From GCA-2786165 sp964625775 (GTDB taxonomy: Bacteria > Pseudomonadota > Gammaproteobacteria > Legionellales > Legionellaceae), in contig CAZVEH010000014.1 in NCBI GenBank assembly GCA_964625775.1, positions 1 through 51,379 on the forward strand: a DNA stretch of 51,379 bases. Direction: 5' to 3'. The notes below the pieces were generated by a model. It saw only the letters and a list, made by a program, of their open reading frames with translations, did no database searches and was not told the DNA's origin. The stretch's first letter is position 1; every line of letters begins with the position of its first letter. This document shows, piece after piece, positions 35,192-47,000 of this stretch. A program made the position numbers and the translations under genes.

Positions 35192-36037
35192 ATGTCAGTA
35201 TTTGTTTTTCCAGGTCAAGGCGCTCAGCATAAAGGGATGGGTATAGAATTGTTTGATGAGTTTCCAGATTGGGTAAACCAAGCTGACGATATTTTAGGAT
35301 ACTCTCTTCGTACACTTTGTCGAGATAACCCTGATGAAAAACTTCATCAAACTCAGTATACCCAACCAGCTCTTTATGTCGTGAATGCGCTAAGCTTTTT
35401 AAAAAGAATAAGGGCTGATCATTGTACTCCTCGCTACTTAGTAGGGCATAGTCTAGGTGAATATAATGCTTTATTAGCAGCTGAAGTATTCGATTTTGCT
35501 ACAGGTTTACGCTTAGTGCAGCAACGTGGTGCTTTGATGGGTGAGATCAAGGGCGGCAGTATGGCTTCCATAGTTAAATTACGTGTGAACGATATAAGTT
35601 CGGCGCTTATGGAGGGTGGATTTTCTGATCTAGTGCTAGCTAATTATAATAGTTATACGCAAACAGTTATGTCGGGTTCGCATGAGTCTATTCGGGCCGC
35701 TACCTTATTGCTAGAAAAAGTGGGTGGTTTAGTGATACCCATCAATGTCAGTGGCGCATTTCATTCGCCCGCTATGGCGCAAGCTCAGGAAAAATTTCTA
35801 GCCTTTACCGATGAATTTGCTTTTCATAAACCCAAGATTCCAGTTATTGCGAATGTCGATGCCAGACCTTATCGTGTTGATCAGCTTAAGTTAAATTTGG
35901 TCGCACAGTTATCAGGTGCAGTTCGTTGGTGTGAATCTATCGAATATTTGCTTGATCAAGGAGAGGACGTTTTTGAAGAAATTGGGCCAGGTAATATATT
36001 GAGCAAATTGATACAGCGTATTCGTATCAATCAATGA
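35192..36037 (+). CDS. stand-alone malonyl-CoA acyltransferase (trans-acting AT)
   Basis: A 281-residue FabD-like acyltransferase that would load malonyl units on the AT-less PKS modules. It has FPGQGAQHKGMG at the N-terminus, the nucleophile Ser87 in GHSLGE, Arg112 in QQRGALM (malonyl carboxylate), the catalytic His191 in GAFHSPAM (Phe in this motif indicates malonyl preference) and EIGPGNIL near the end. The start at 35192 gives the normal N-terminus; an in-frame ATG at 35183 adds only three residues. It lies 12 bp downstream of the 2487-residue synthase and is surely co-transcribed. Its presence defines the cluster as trans-AT. Confidence 0.95.
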   Translation: MSVFVFPGQGAQHKGMGIELFDEFPDWVNQADDILGYSLRTLCRDNPDEKLHQTQYTQPALYVVNALSFLKRIRADHCTPRYLVGHSLGEYNALLAAEVFDFATGLRLVQQRGALMGEIKGGSMASIVKLRVNDISSALMEGGFSDLVLANYNSYTQTVMSGSHESIRAATLLLEKVGGLVIPINVSGAFHSPAMAQAQEKFLAFTDEFAFHKPKIPVIANVDARPYRVDQLKLNLVAQLSGAVRWCESIEYLLDQGEDVFEEIGPGNILSKLIQRIRINQ

Positions 36038-36061
36038 AGTTTTTTCACGAGGCCATATGTC

Positions 36062-36892
36062 TTAGAATATTAGACACTTTTCCTCAATAGTTGCCTTGGC
36101 AAAGATATCTCTAGCGGCTGCTGTTAATTTAGGACTTAGATGAGTAGATTGTTGGCTGAGTATTAGATTTGACAGGTCTTTATGGATTAAATCTATAGGG
36201 AATAATTGATCAAACTGATTGGTGGAAGAGAGCGTATCGATAATATCCATAGTACCTTTGGTAAAGGGTAGATTGTTGAAAAGATTCATCATCGAAGAGT
36301 TTAATTCATGAGTTTTTAAGAAATTGAGCAACTCAGTTTGTAACATGATTTGAATAGAAGTTGAGGCTGTTAATGCTAATTTGAAAGCCATTGCTTGGAT
36401 GTGGCTACCGACGTGAGTGACGTTTTTACCCATTAACATTAAAAGGTCATTGATCTGAGGCAGTATATTAAGATCTCCACCCACCAGGAAAATCAATGAG
36501 GCATCCTCTGCATCTTGGTATGATCCTATCAGCGGCGCGGTCAAAAAATGCGCACTTGAATGCTTGGTTATATACTTGTATAACGTATCACATCGAGTCA
36601 GAGAGAGGGTACTACAATCAAGAGCAATTGCATGATCCTGTAAGCCGGAAACTATGCCTTCTTTTCCTTCCCAAACGGCGTAAGACGCCTCATCGTCAGT
36701 TACCGTTGTAAATATGATATCGGCACCCATGGCGGCTTCCCTCGCCGAATGAGCTTGTAGGGCTCCTTTTGCAACCAAAGGCTTGGTTTTATCAGGGGTT
36801 CTATTGTAGATAGTAACCAAATGCCCTGATGCAATAAGACGAGAAATCATCCCAGTGCCCATTTGTCCACATCCCACCCAGCCGATATTCAC
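36062..36892 (-). CDS. beta-hydroxyacid dehydrogenase / imine-reductase-like NAD(P) protein
   Basis: A 276-residue protein with the Rossmann start IGWVGCGQMGTGMISRL and cofactor-selecting NRTPDK (residues 30-35), where Arg after Asn suggests NADPH. It has the DCSTLS segment, a PLIGSYQDAED loop in place of the standard APVSGG, and a probable catalytic Lys in MAFKLALTAS. It belongs to the 3-hydroxyisobutyrate dehydrogenase superfamily but is shorter and more diverged than MmsB at 13227. It could be a tailoring reductase, for example of an imine, aldehyde or keto group. It is the only minus-strand gene between the megasynthase genes and faces the 2OG oxygenase across a 177-bp divergent region. 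Confidence 0.82.
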   Translation of the reverse strand: MNIGWVGCGQMGTGMISRLIASGHLVTIYNRTPDKTKPLVAKGALQAHSAREAAMGADIIFTTVTDDEASYAVWEGKEGIVSGLQDHAIALDCSTLSLTRCDTLYKYITKHSSAHFLTAPLIGSYQDAEDASLIFLVGGDLNILPQINDLLMLMGKNVTHVGSHIQAMAFKLALTASTSIQIMLQTELLNFLKTHELNSSMMNLFNNLPFTKGTMDIIDTLSSTNQFDQLFPIDLIHKDLSNLILSQQSTHLSPKLTAAARDIFAKATIEEKCLIF

Positions 36893-36925
36893 TGCGGTCT
36901 CCTTTTCTGCAGAAATTAAGAAAGA

Positions 36926-36958
36926 CTAGATATTGGTTATAAAGAACTCTATATCTAG
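36926..36958. promoter_or_regulatory. 8-bp perfect inverted repeat in a divergent intergenic region
   Basis: CTAGATAT (36926-36933) and ATATCTAG (36951-36958) are reverse complements with a 17-base spacer. They lie between the dehydrogenase-like gene (minus) and the 2OG oxygenase gene (plus), in a 177-bp AT-rich stretch that should contain both promoters. Operator function is a guess. Confidence 0.35.
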
Positions 36959-37069
36959 ACATATATGGTCAATTATCATATAGTTCGCTGCATTGTGACA
37001 GAGCTTTCTGTTTTTCTTGATACGTTATTAAAAAATCTCACTAACTAACTCTTATTCAAGGTAAATAAT

Positions 37070-38002
37070 ATGGATATTGCAAGAAGTATTTTAGTGGTCG
37101 ATTCAATTGGTTCAATGAGTACTGAAGGAATAGAGCAATTTATTCGAGATGGGTTTGCTTATGTAAAACTACCTCAGCCTGAGCTGGAAGATGTATTGAA
37201 AGAGCTCCATAAAGAGGCTGTGTTGTTTTTTAATCAACCAATGGCAGAAAAGGAAAAAAATGGGATTAAATTTGATCCTGAAACCATTCAAGGCTACGTT
37301 GATCGTAGAAAAGAAAAAGATGAAAACCCTATACTACATGAACAAATATTTTTTCGCCCCAACCAACCCTTAGGACCCTTTAAAGCCTTAAACACGGAAA
37401 TTGATAGCGTACAAAAAACATTTTGGTTAGACATTGGTAAACCACTTATTGAGTTAGTGCTACATCGAGTTTTGAGTACCGCCCAGTTTGATTCAATAAA
37501 AATTAATGAGTTATTTCGTGAGGCGACAGATGATGTTTTTTCTTCTTTATCGTTGCTTTATTATCCGTTTACCAAACAACCTGAGCTTTTTGAGTGCGGT
37601 CTTAATGAACATACAGATCAAAGTTTTATTACTGTGTTATGGGTCACACAGGAAAGCTTGCAGGTTTGGTTAGAAGATGATGAGGCTTCTTCGGCGCCAA
37701 GCCGTAAAGCGGGAGTATGGCACGACCTTTATCCTAAGGAAGGCTATGTTATCGTTAATATTGGAAATGCATTAAAAGTTATCCTGGGAGATCGTTGTAA
37801 CTCAGCCTTACATCGTGTGCTTATTCCGAAACAAGAGCGTTTGTCCATCGCCGCTTTTTATGACCCCATTTCGACGTATATCATGCGAGATATTGTCGAA
37901 AATAAGCTTGTGTTTGGCGGCTCAGCGGTTGCGTATTTAAAAGATCATTTCTCTAAAACATATAGCCCGACATTTGAAAAGACTTTAGAGAACAAAAGTT
38001 AG
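37070..38002 (+). CDS. 2-oxoglutarate/Fe(II)-dependent oxygenase, isopenicillin-N-synthase-like
   Basis: A 310-residue protein with the double-stranded beta-helix signature. The iron ligands are His181 and Asp183 (NEHTDQSF) and His248 (ALHRVL), and the 2-oxoglutarate-binding RxS is Arg257-Leu-Ser259. The N-terminal substrate-side domain has FIRDGFAYVKLP and the ETIQGYVDRRKEKDE segment (a GY-type motif). Such enzymes hydroxylate, desaturate or cyclise natural products. AAGG eight bases before the ATG marks the start. Placement among the synthase genes indicates a tailoring step on the polyketide-peptide; the target position cannot be read from sequence. Confidence 0.9.
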   Translation: MDIARSILVVDSIGSMSTEGIEQFIRDGFAYVKLPQPELEDVLKELHKEAVLFFNQPMAEKEKNGIKFDPETIQGYVDRRKEKDENPILHEQIFFRPNQPLGPFKALNTEIDSVQKTFWLDIGKPLIELVLHRVLSTAQFDSIKINELFREATDDVFSSLSLLYYPFTKQPELFECGLNEHTDQSFITVLWVTQESLQVWLEDDEASSAPSRKAGVWHDLYPKEGYVIVNIGNALKVILGDRCNSALHRVLIPKQERLSIAAFYDPISTYIMRDIVENKLVFGGSAVAYLKDHFSKTYSPTFEKTLENKS

Positions 38003-38092
38003 TGGGTTGTTTGGCCCGGGTAAATCCCTCGCAACAGAGACTTTAGCACACGCGATTTAAACACGAAGAATAGTCTTTTAGAGCCTGGCTCT

Positions 38093-41000
38093 ATGAATCT
38101 TAAATTTAATGGAAAATGTAATTTGTTAAATTCAAAAAATTTTTACAGCATTGTGTCTCATATAGAGAGTCAGGCAGAACGCTATCCGGATGCTATTGCG
38201 CTTGTTTTAGATAAGCAAACGATTAGTTATGAAGAATTAAATACCAAAGCAAACCAGTGGGCTCATTATTTGATTGCGCAAGGTGTAAAGACTAATGATT
38301 TAGTGGCATTGGTGTTTGAGCGCTCCATTGAGATGGTCATCAGTATACTTGCAATTATCAAAGCGGGCGGAGCCTATCTTCCCATCGATATTGACTTTCC
38401 AAAGCAGCGAATTTCTTTTATTTTGCAAGATGCTCAGACTGCTTTATTAATGACAAATCGTGAATGTTTGATGAAAGAAATAACCTATCAAGGTTGTGTC
38501 TTGGTGTTTGCTCAGAAAACCAGTGAATTATCACATTTTTCTGACCACAATCCTCAGAGAATGGTTGGCTCAGACGATCTTATTTATGTGATTTACACTT
38601 CTGGTTCTACGGGCGCGCCAAAAGGTTGTATGTTAAACCATGAAGCAGTATGCAACCGTTTAGTTTGGATGCAAAATGAGTTTAATTTGTCGTCACAAGA
38701 TCGTGTTTTACAGAAGACACCATATAGCTTTGATGTCTCAGTTTGGGAGTTTTTTTGGCCTTTGATGGTGGGCGCTACTCTTGTATTGGCAAAACCCGGA
38801 GGACACAAAGATCCTGCCTATTTGTTAGAGGTGATAACAGGCAAAAAAATAACAGTTTGTCATTTCGTACCCTCTATGCTGGCATTGTTTTTAAACGATG
38901 TACAAGCCGGTAGCTGCTTGAGTTTGCGTTATGTCATCTGTAGTGGCGAGGCGCTTAGAGCTACTATTGTTCATAAATTTCATCAAAAAATACAAGCTGA
39001 ACTGATTAATCTCTACGGACCAACCGAAGCGGCAGTTGATGTGACTTACTGGCGTTGTGAAAAAAACAGTAGTAGTTCGATTGTACCTATCGGAAAAGCT
39101 ATTGATAATGTTCAGATTTATATTTTAGATGACGATCTTTGCCCAGTAAAAAATCAAGATCCAGGTGAGCTCCACATTGCAGGCATTTGTTTAGCAAAAG
39201 GGTATTTAAATAGGGCAGATTTAACCAAAGAAAAGTTTATCAAAAATATATTTAGTGATGCTCTGCATGCAAAAATGTATAAAACGGGAGATTTGGCTCG
39301 TTACTTGCCGGATGGGAATATTGAATTTTTAGGGCGTATTGATACTCAAGTTAAGTTAAGAGGCTTTCGTATTGAACTTGGTGAAATAGAGTCTGTGTTA
39401 TGTAAACATGAACTTATTAAAGATGCAATTGTTCGTTTGCAGCTCGATTCATTTGAGGATGAGGTTTTAGTTGCTTATGTTATCCCCCAAAAAGAAAAAA
39501 AGATTGATTCGAATGATTTAAAACGCGCATTACAATCTTATCTTCCCCTTTACATGGTACCTTCTTTTTTCATAGAGATGTCTGCATTTCCTCTAACTCC
39601 AAATGGCAAGCTTGATACAACTAAGCTACCTAATCCTAGAGACTCCAAAAAAATAATGGCCCAAGACGATCAATTTGTACATATTGAGTCTTTGACTCAA
39701 TATGTACAAACCTTATTAGCTCAGTCCCATATTCAAATCAAGGATGATTTATTTGAGTTGGGAGCGACTTCCTTTACGATGATCCGGATCACCCAGTGGA
39801 TTCATGAGCATTTTGGTATTCAGATTCCAATTGATGCTATTTTAAATAGTCCAAGTATTTTTAGTATTGCGAGTTATTTAGATAGCCAAGAACCACTTAG
39901 AACGAAAGAAAGACAGGATCTTTCTTTACAAGCGAATCATGCATTAAATCATGTTATCCAACAGGTACAAGTACTTCTTGATATAGCAGATGTTGGATGC
40001 GATTCTGATCTCTTTGAATTAGGTGCCACGTCTTTTACAATGGTACGTTTGGCTCAATGGATCAATGAGCAATACAGCATCTCCATTCCCGTGGAGGTGT
40101 TTTTACAAAATCCCACTATAGAATGTATCGTCAAGTATTTAAATCAAGAAATACATGCGACCACTACTGGTTTTCCGGATACGCAGCCTTCGTGTGATAT
40201 TGAAAAGCCCGGTAGTACTGAGGTTGTTAATTTTTTTTCTACAGAAGAGCGAGAAGTTTTTTTTAAAAAGAAACTAAATATCAGGGCAGATACTAAGACC
40301 TCAATAAGTTTAAAAGATGGGTTTGAGTCATTGTTATCGAATAGCGACTATCTCAAACAAACCATCTATCGCGAATTTAGAAAAGACAGTATTCCCTTTA
40401 GGGATTTTATACAGTTTATAGGGTGTTTGAGGGCTGAGAGTCTTTCCGGACAAGAACGGTATTTGTATCCTTCAGCAGGTAAGACTTATGCAGTACAAAC
40501 TTACATCCATTTGAAAAAAAATGCTGTAGATGGGATCGAGGAAGGTATTTATTATTATAATCCAATTTTACATGCAGTTAGTTTGATTACCGACAATATT
40601 CTAATACCTAAAGAAGTGCATTTTTATTACAACCGACCCATTTATGAAAGTGCTGCATTTACCCTTTATTTTATTGCCCAAATGAGCGCAGTAGAGCCAC
40701 TTTATGGGGAACCAAGTTTAAACTTTGTTACAATTGAAACAGGCAGTATGTTGCAATTATTGCTGAGTAAACAGGCTGATTTTTCAATTGGGCTGTGTCC
40801 TTTAGGAACAATAAATTTTGACGCAATAAGAGGTTTTTTTGAACTAAATTTGAGTCATAGACTGATTCATTGTGTGGTGGGTGGATTAATCGATCAGCCA
40901 CAAGAAAAAGCAAATCAACTCAACACTATAAAATCCTTGCCATTACCACTAGAACAGCCCTTTAAGTCATCATCGGATATCGCCATCATTGGTCTTAGTG

Positions 41001-44000
41001 GCCGTTATCCAGGGGCGTCAACTTTAGATGAATACTGGGAAAATTTAAAAACAGGTAAAGTCTCGATTCGTGAAGTACCCCATGAACGCTGGGATTATCA
41101 TGAACATCATGATCCTGAGCATCATGTTCATGTAAAATGGGGCGGATTCCTTGAAAATGTGGACTGCTTTGATCCATTGCTGTTCCATATAGCCCCAAAA
41201 GAAGCGCATCTGTTAGATCCACAAGAACGTTTATTGTTGATGCAGGTTTGGGAAACCCTGGAGAATGCTGGTTATACGCCGCAAAGCCTTAATCAAGTCG
41301 CTAAAAATGTAGGTGTTTTTGTGGGTGTCATGTGGGATGACTATCAGGATGTAGCTAGAGAAGCTTCAACTGCGGTACCTGTTTTTAGTAGTGTCCGCCA
41401 TTCATTAGCTAACAGGACTTCTTTTGCGTTTGATTTTAATGGACCCAGTTTGGTGATAGACACCTCCTGCTCGTCTGCATTAACAGCCTTTCATTTGGCT
41501 TGTCAAAGCATTAAAACTGGTGACTGTAATGCTGCGATAGTCGGAGGTGTGAATCTTATCCTACATCCCAATCACTTAAGGTTTTTGAGTGATGTAAATA
41601 TGGCGGCCAAAGATGGACGAAGTTGTGCGTTCAGTGCTGATGGCACTGGGTGGGTTCCTGGAGAAGGTGTTGGTTGCGTCCTATTAAAGCCATTGAAGGA
41701 TGCTTTAAAAGATGGTGATCACATTCATGGTATTATTAAGAGTAGCATGATAAATCACAGTGGCCGTACGCATCAGTTTTATATGCCAAATCCTAACGCG
41801 CAGGCTGAATTGATACAAACAGCTTTAAAACGTGCAGATATCGATCCAGGGACTATCGATTATATTGAATGCGCATCAAGTGGTGCATTGCTATTTGATT
41901 CTGCAGAAATACAAGGTTTGGCAACCGCTTTGCAGTCACAAGGGCATACTTACCGAATAGGTTCAGTCAAGCCCAATATAGGTCATTTGGAGTCTGCATC
42001 CGCTTTATCGCAGTTAACGAAAGTATTATTGCAAATGAAACATAAAGCGTTTGCACCCTCTGTTTATACAGATCCAATTAACCCGTTAATTCAGCCTAAT
42101 ACAAAGACTTTTAAAATTCAGAAAACTTTTGAAGCTTGGAAAACATCCTCTGATGATAAACCCAGAAGAGCGGCGTTAAGTGCGTTCGGTGGCGCCGGTT
42201 CTTATGGACACTTGATTATTGATTCTTACGAGCAGCCGTTTCATGAGATCGCAAAGGGATCTGTGCTGATTATATTGTCAGCCGGTTCACCTGAACAGCG
42301 CCTCAGTTATACAAAACGCCTACATGATTTTATATCAAACTCCACCCATGAGGTTTATTTGCAAAACATGGGTTATACCCTTCAAGTCGGTCGCGTACCG
42401 ATGGAGTATAGACTAGCGTTTTTAGTGAATTCCGTCACTGAGCTGCAAGTACAAATGCGCGCTTTTATTACAGGAGAGACACATCCTCATATATTCGAAG
42501 GTCACGGCGTATCTACTCATACGATGCCCATATCAAAGCTAGAGAACGATTTATCTGTCTTGGCTACTTATTGGGTTAATGGGGGGGATGTCGATTGGGA
42601 GCAGAGATATATAGGGCAATGTGTCCACCGAATACCATTACCTACTTACCCGTTTTCTGAACAAGTTTATTGGATTAATAAATCCTTACAAACCCAAGAC
42701 AGTGTTCACGCGAGTGACGATCATCAAAGCGCTTTGAAAGCGACATTGCGAGATAAAGTGGTTGCTTATCTTAAGTCAGCGTTTGAACGCGTGACTGAAG
42801 TTCCAATATCCTGCATGAAGGAAGAAACTCTTCTAGAGCACTATGGTGTTAACTCTCTCATGATTAATCAGTTACATGCTCAACTTAAGATGGATGGGTA
42901 TGAGTTGCCGATAACAGTGTTTTTTCAGGTCCAAACTTTAGCAGCGCTTGCGGACTATTTTTTGAATAACTATGCATCACAATTAGAGACATTTTTTCTC
43001 ACTACAGCGCTAGGTTTTTCGCAGAAATGCGCTGCGCTTGAGCAATCTTCGCCGTCGACTGTGTGTGTGACTGAACCAGAGTATAGGGCGGAGCATGATG
43101 TTGATATTGCTATTATAGGCCTTAGTGGCCGTTATCCCGGTGCAGAAAATTTAGATGAGTTTTGGGGAAATCTCAAGCAAGGGAAAGATTGTGTCATTGA
43201 AATCCCTGGAAATAGATGGGACTTTAAACGATTTGATCAAGATAAAGTGCTTACGCGAGGCCATGATTATTGTCGATGGGGGGGCTTTTTAAAAAATATT
43301 GATATATTTGATCCTTCATTTTTTAATATAGTTCCGAAAGAAGCCGAACTCATGGATCCTCAGGAGCGTTTATTTTTACAAACTGCTTGGGAAGCAATTG
43401 AAGACGCTGGGTATGCCCAAGAAACACTGTCAAGCCATCCTATATGTAATAAAGTTGGTGTTTTTGTTGGGGTGATGTGGGCAGAATATCCGACGTTTGC
43501 TTTAGAAAAAAATAGTGGTGCTTCATTACCGCATGTGGCGTATTGGTCTATTGCAAACCGTGTCTCTTATTGCTTAAATCTTAAAGGTCCCAGCTTAGCT
43601 ATAGACACGGCCTGTTCTTCTTCTTTATCGGCTATTCATTTTGCATGTGAAAGTATTCGTTCAGGTAGTTGTGATTTGGCTCTAGCTGGAGGTGTAAATT
43701 TATCGTTACACCCTAATAAGTATCTTGCGCTGTCCCAAATGGGCTTTACGTCAAGTGAAGGCAAGTGTCGTAGTTTTGGAGCAGGTGGTGATGGATATGT
43801 GCCAGCAGAAGGCGTTGGTGCGCTATTGCTTAAGCCTTTAAAGGCTGCCTTAAAAGATGGCGATAATATTTATGGTATTATTAAAGGAAGTGCTGTTAAT
43901 CATGGTGGAAAGACCAATGGATATACAGTACCCAATCCGTCTGCGCATAAAGATTTGGTGATTGAGGCGATTAAAAAAGCGAAAATTAATCCAAGGCACA

Positions 44001-47000
44001 TAAGTTACATCGAAGCCCATGGCACAGGAACTGCTTTAGGTGATCCTATCGAAATGTGTGGTTTGTCTGAAGCTTTTTCTGCTTTTACTCAAGATACTCA
44101 ATTTTGTGCTCTTGGCTCAGTAAAGTCAAATATTGGTCACGCGGAAGCAGCTGCAGGTATAGCCGGATTGACTAAAGTGTTACTGCAATTGAAGCATAAA
44201 ACCCTAGTAACCTCTTTGCATGCGCAAACTCCCAATAAAGCAATTGTGTTTCACAAGACACCTTTTTATCTTCAACAAAGCAATTCCGTATGGGCCGCGC
44301 CTACAGCGGAAGATAGTGATTTAAGCCTACCGAGATATGCAGGAATTAACTCTTTTGGTGCAGGGGGATCTAATGCGCATGTCATCCTACAAGAGGCACC
44401 CGAAAAGAAAAAAATAGAAAATATAAAAGCGTATTACTTGGTGACACTCTCTGCGAAAACAGCATCGGCTTTTATTGCACAACAAGAAAGACTCTTGGTT
44501 TGGTTGGAATCGCATCATGAGGATATCGAATCAATTAGTTATACGTTAAATGTAGGACGAAACCATTATACACATCGTGGTGCTTGGGTGGTCAGTGATA
44601 GTACAATGTTACAAACTGCTTTAAGAGACTCTTTAGCTAAGCGTGCTAGTGATTCGTCATTCTCCGGAACAGTAGACCCCTCTCTGGTGCTTGATGATGC
44701 GGCTATTTACGAAGAAGTATTGGCCGTCACTCTTAAAAAGTTACAGAACTCTCCTGACATTGAGAGTTATAAAAAAAACTTACGCGTATTAGCTAATTTG
44801 TATGTTAAAGGTTACAGTATTCATTGGTCTTTGTTACATCAGGGCGAATCAAAAACTAGAATTTCATTGCCTACGTACCCTTTTGCTTATGAAAGTTACT
44901 GGATCCCTGATATTCCCAAAGTAGCAGATGCAAAAGAAGTAAGCGCTGCGGTTTCTATTGAGAAAACTTATAATTCAAGACGCAAAGCAGTTTTTTTGCA
45001 GAAAAATTGGATTGCTTCTCCTAGTAAAAAATTGCAGAAGCAATGGAGATGTATTTTTATCTATGATTGCATTTCTAGTGATCTTGCACATCACATGTCA
45101 GAGTGTCATGACAGTCATCTTTTAATAGATGTGGCGAAAATTGACGCATATTTGCAGCATGATCTGACGAGGTATGATGCATTGATTGATCTCTCTATGC
45201 ATATTCCAGATGGATCATTAACGTGGATAAGTTTACTGCAAGTATTCATTAATTCGATACAGGATATCCCGAAAACAGTTCTACTCGTAACTTCAGGATT
45301 AGATTGTTACAGGAATACAACTGTTTGTTTAGCAGGGGCTGAAAAAACGGGCTTGTACCGCATGCTGCAAAGCGAGTATGGGCAATTAGTATCGAAGCAT
45401 TTGGATTTAGATCCTCTGGAAACTGATGTTCGTACCCGTTCTTCTCTTATTTTTCAAGAATTAGGAGAAGATGTTGTTGAAAATGAGGTGTGTTATCGGA
45501 AGTCTGTTCGATATCGAGCTATATTGAAAGAATTTTCCCCGGCTTATGTTCAGCCAGCTGTATCATTTATGCCTACGCAGCAGCTTTTAATTACTGGCGG
45601 TACAAAAGGGATTGGGCTGCTTTGCGCATTCCATTTTGTAAAAAATCATGGTGTTAAAAAAATTATTTTGACTGGCCGGGATGTTATTCCGAAAAAAGCT
45701 GAGTGGTCAGATATAGCAAGCTTTTCTTCTACAATACAAGAGAAAATAAAAAACATTACATTATTGGAGTCCTACGGCGCATCTGTAGAGGTCGTGTCTT
45801 TGGCTTTAGATGATTTTGATTCTGTAAAGCAGTTTATAGAGCAAGTCACCAAGTTCAAGGGACCCATTACTGGCCTAATTCACGCTGCGGGCTGTGTGGA
45901 TGGAAAAAACCCTGCTTTTATTAAAAAATCTATGGATGATATTAGACGTGTATTATCTCCCAAAGTGATGGGGTTACGAAATTTATTGAAGTGTGTGGAG
46001 AAGCAAGATCTTAAGTTTGCGCTATTGTTTTCTTCTGTATCAGCAATGATACCAATCTTATCTGTTGGTCAAAGTGATTATGCTATGGCTAATGCTTATA
46101 TGGATCACGTGGCATCATCCTCACATGATTTTCCTATAGTGAGCATTCAATGGCCTTCCTGGAAAGAAACTGGTATGGGAGAAATAACCACAAACGTGTA
46201 TGAGAACACGGGTTTATTGAGTATTACTGATGAAGAAGGTCTACAGTTTTTAGAGTGTATATTGCGCAATTTATCCCAGTCAGTTGTAATGCCTGTTATG
46301 GTAAATTTGGATCGGTTTGATATGGAAAAGGTAATATTACCGAAATTTGGAAAGACTCTAAACACCACGTCATCTTCTGTATTAGAAGCCAATGAAAATA
46401 GTGTTTCTATTTCAGTTGTATCGCTATGGCTTCAGGCTTTAATGGAGAAAGAATTAAAACTTCCCAAAGGTCGATTGGAAGAAACACTGTCTTTTGCTGA
46501 TATTGGCATTGATTCTATTTTACTTACAGAGGTCCTGTTAAACATTAATCAAGCTTTAGGACTGGAACTTAATTTATCAATATTGCTTGAACACTCGACC
46601 GTCAAGTCGTTGAGTGAGTGGTTGTTTGTAAATTGCCAAGAATCATTGATGAGGACATTTGTATCTCATAAAACTCATCAAGTTTTGCCTCATGAAGATC
46701 GGAAGCCTGAGCTAGATATCATCTCAAACGGACCAATTAAGAGCAGCAATTTTTCAAGGGCTCATAAACTCAATGAAGAAGCTATCGCTATTATTGGCAT
46801 GTCATGCCAATTTCCAGGTGCAAGTTATTTAGAAGCCTATTGGGATTTATTGGCAGAGGGACGATCCGCAATTACTCCTGTGCCAAAAAACTGTTGGGGA
46901 TTAGAAAACTCTTTTTACGCTGGGTTGATTAATGGTATTTATGATTTTGATCCGGAATATTTTTTGATCTCAAAAGAAGACGCACGGATCATGGATCCGC

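Noticed and set aside
38080..38092. AGAGCCTGGCTCT palindrome just before the 3338-residue synthase start
   Set aside because: A 6-bp arm with a single-base centre cannot form a stable hairpin; it is kept out as a regulatory claim.
40980..43160. Long direct repeats suggesting an insertion element
   Set aside because: They are conserved KS N-terminal coding blocks of successive modules, with no transposase or terminal repeats.
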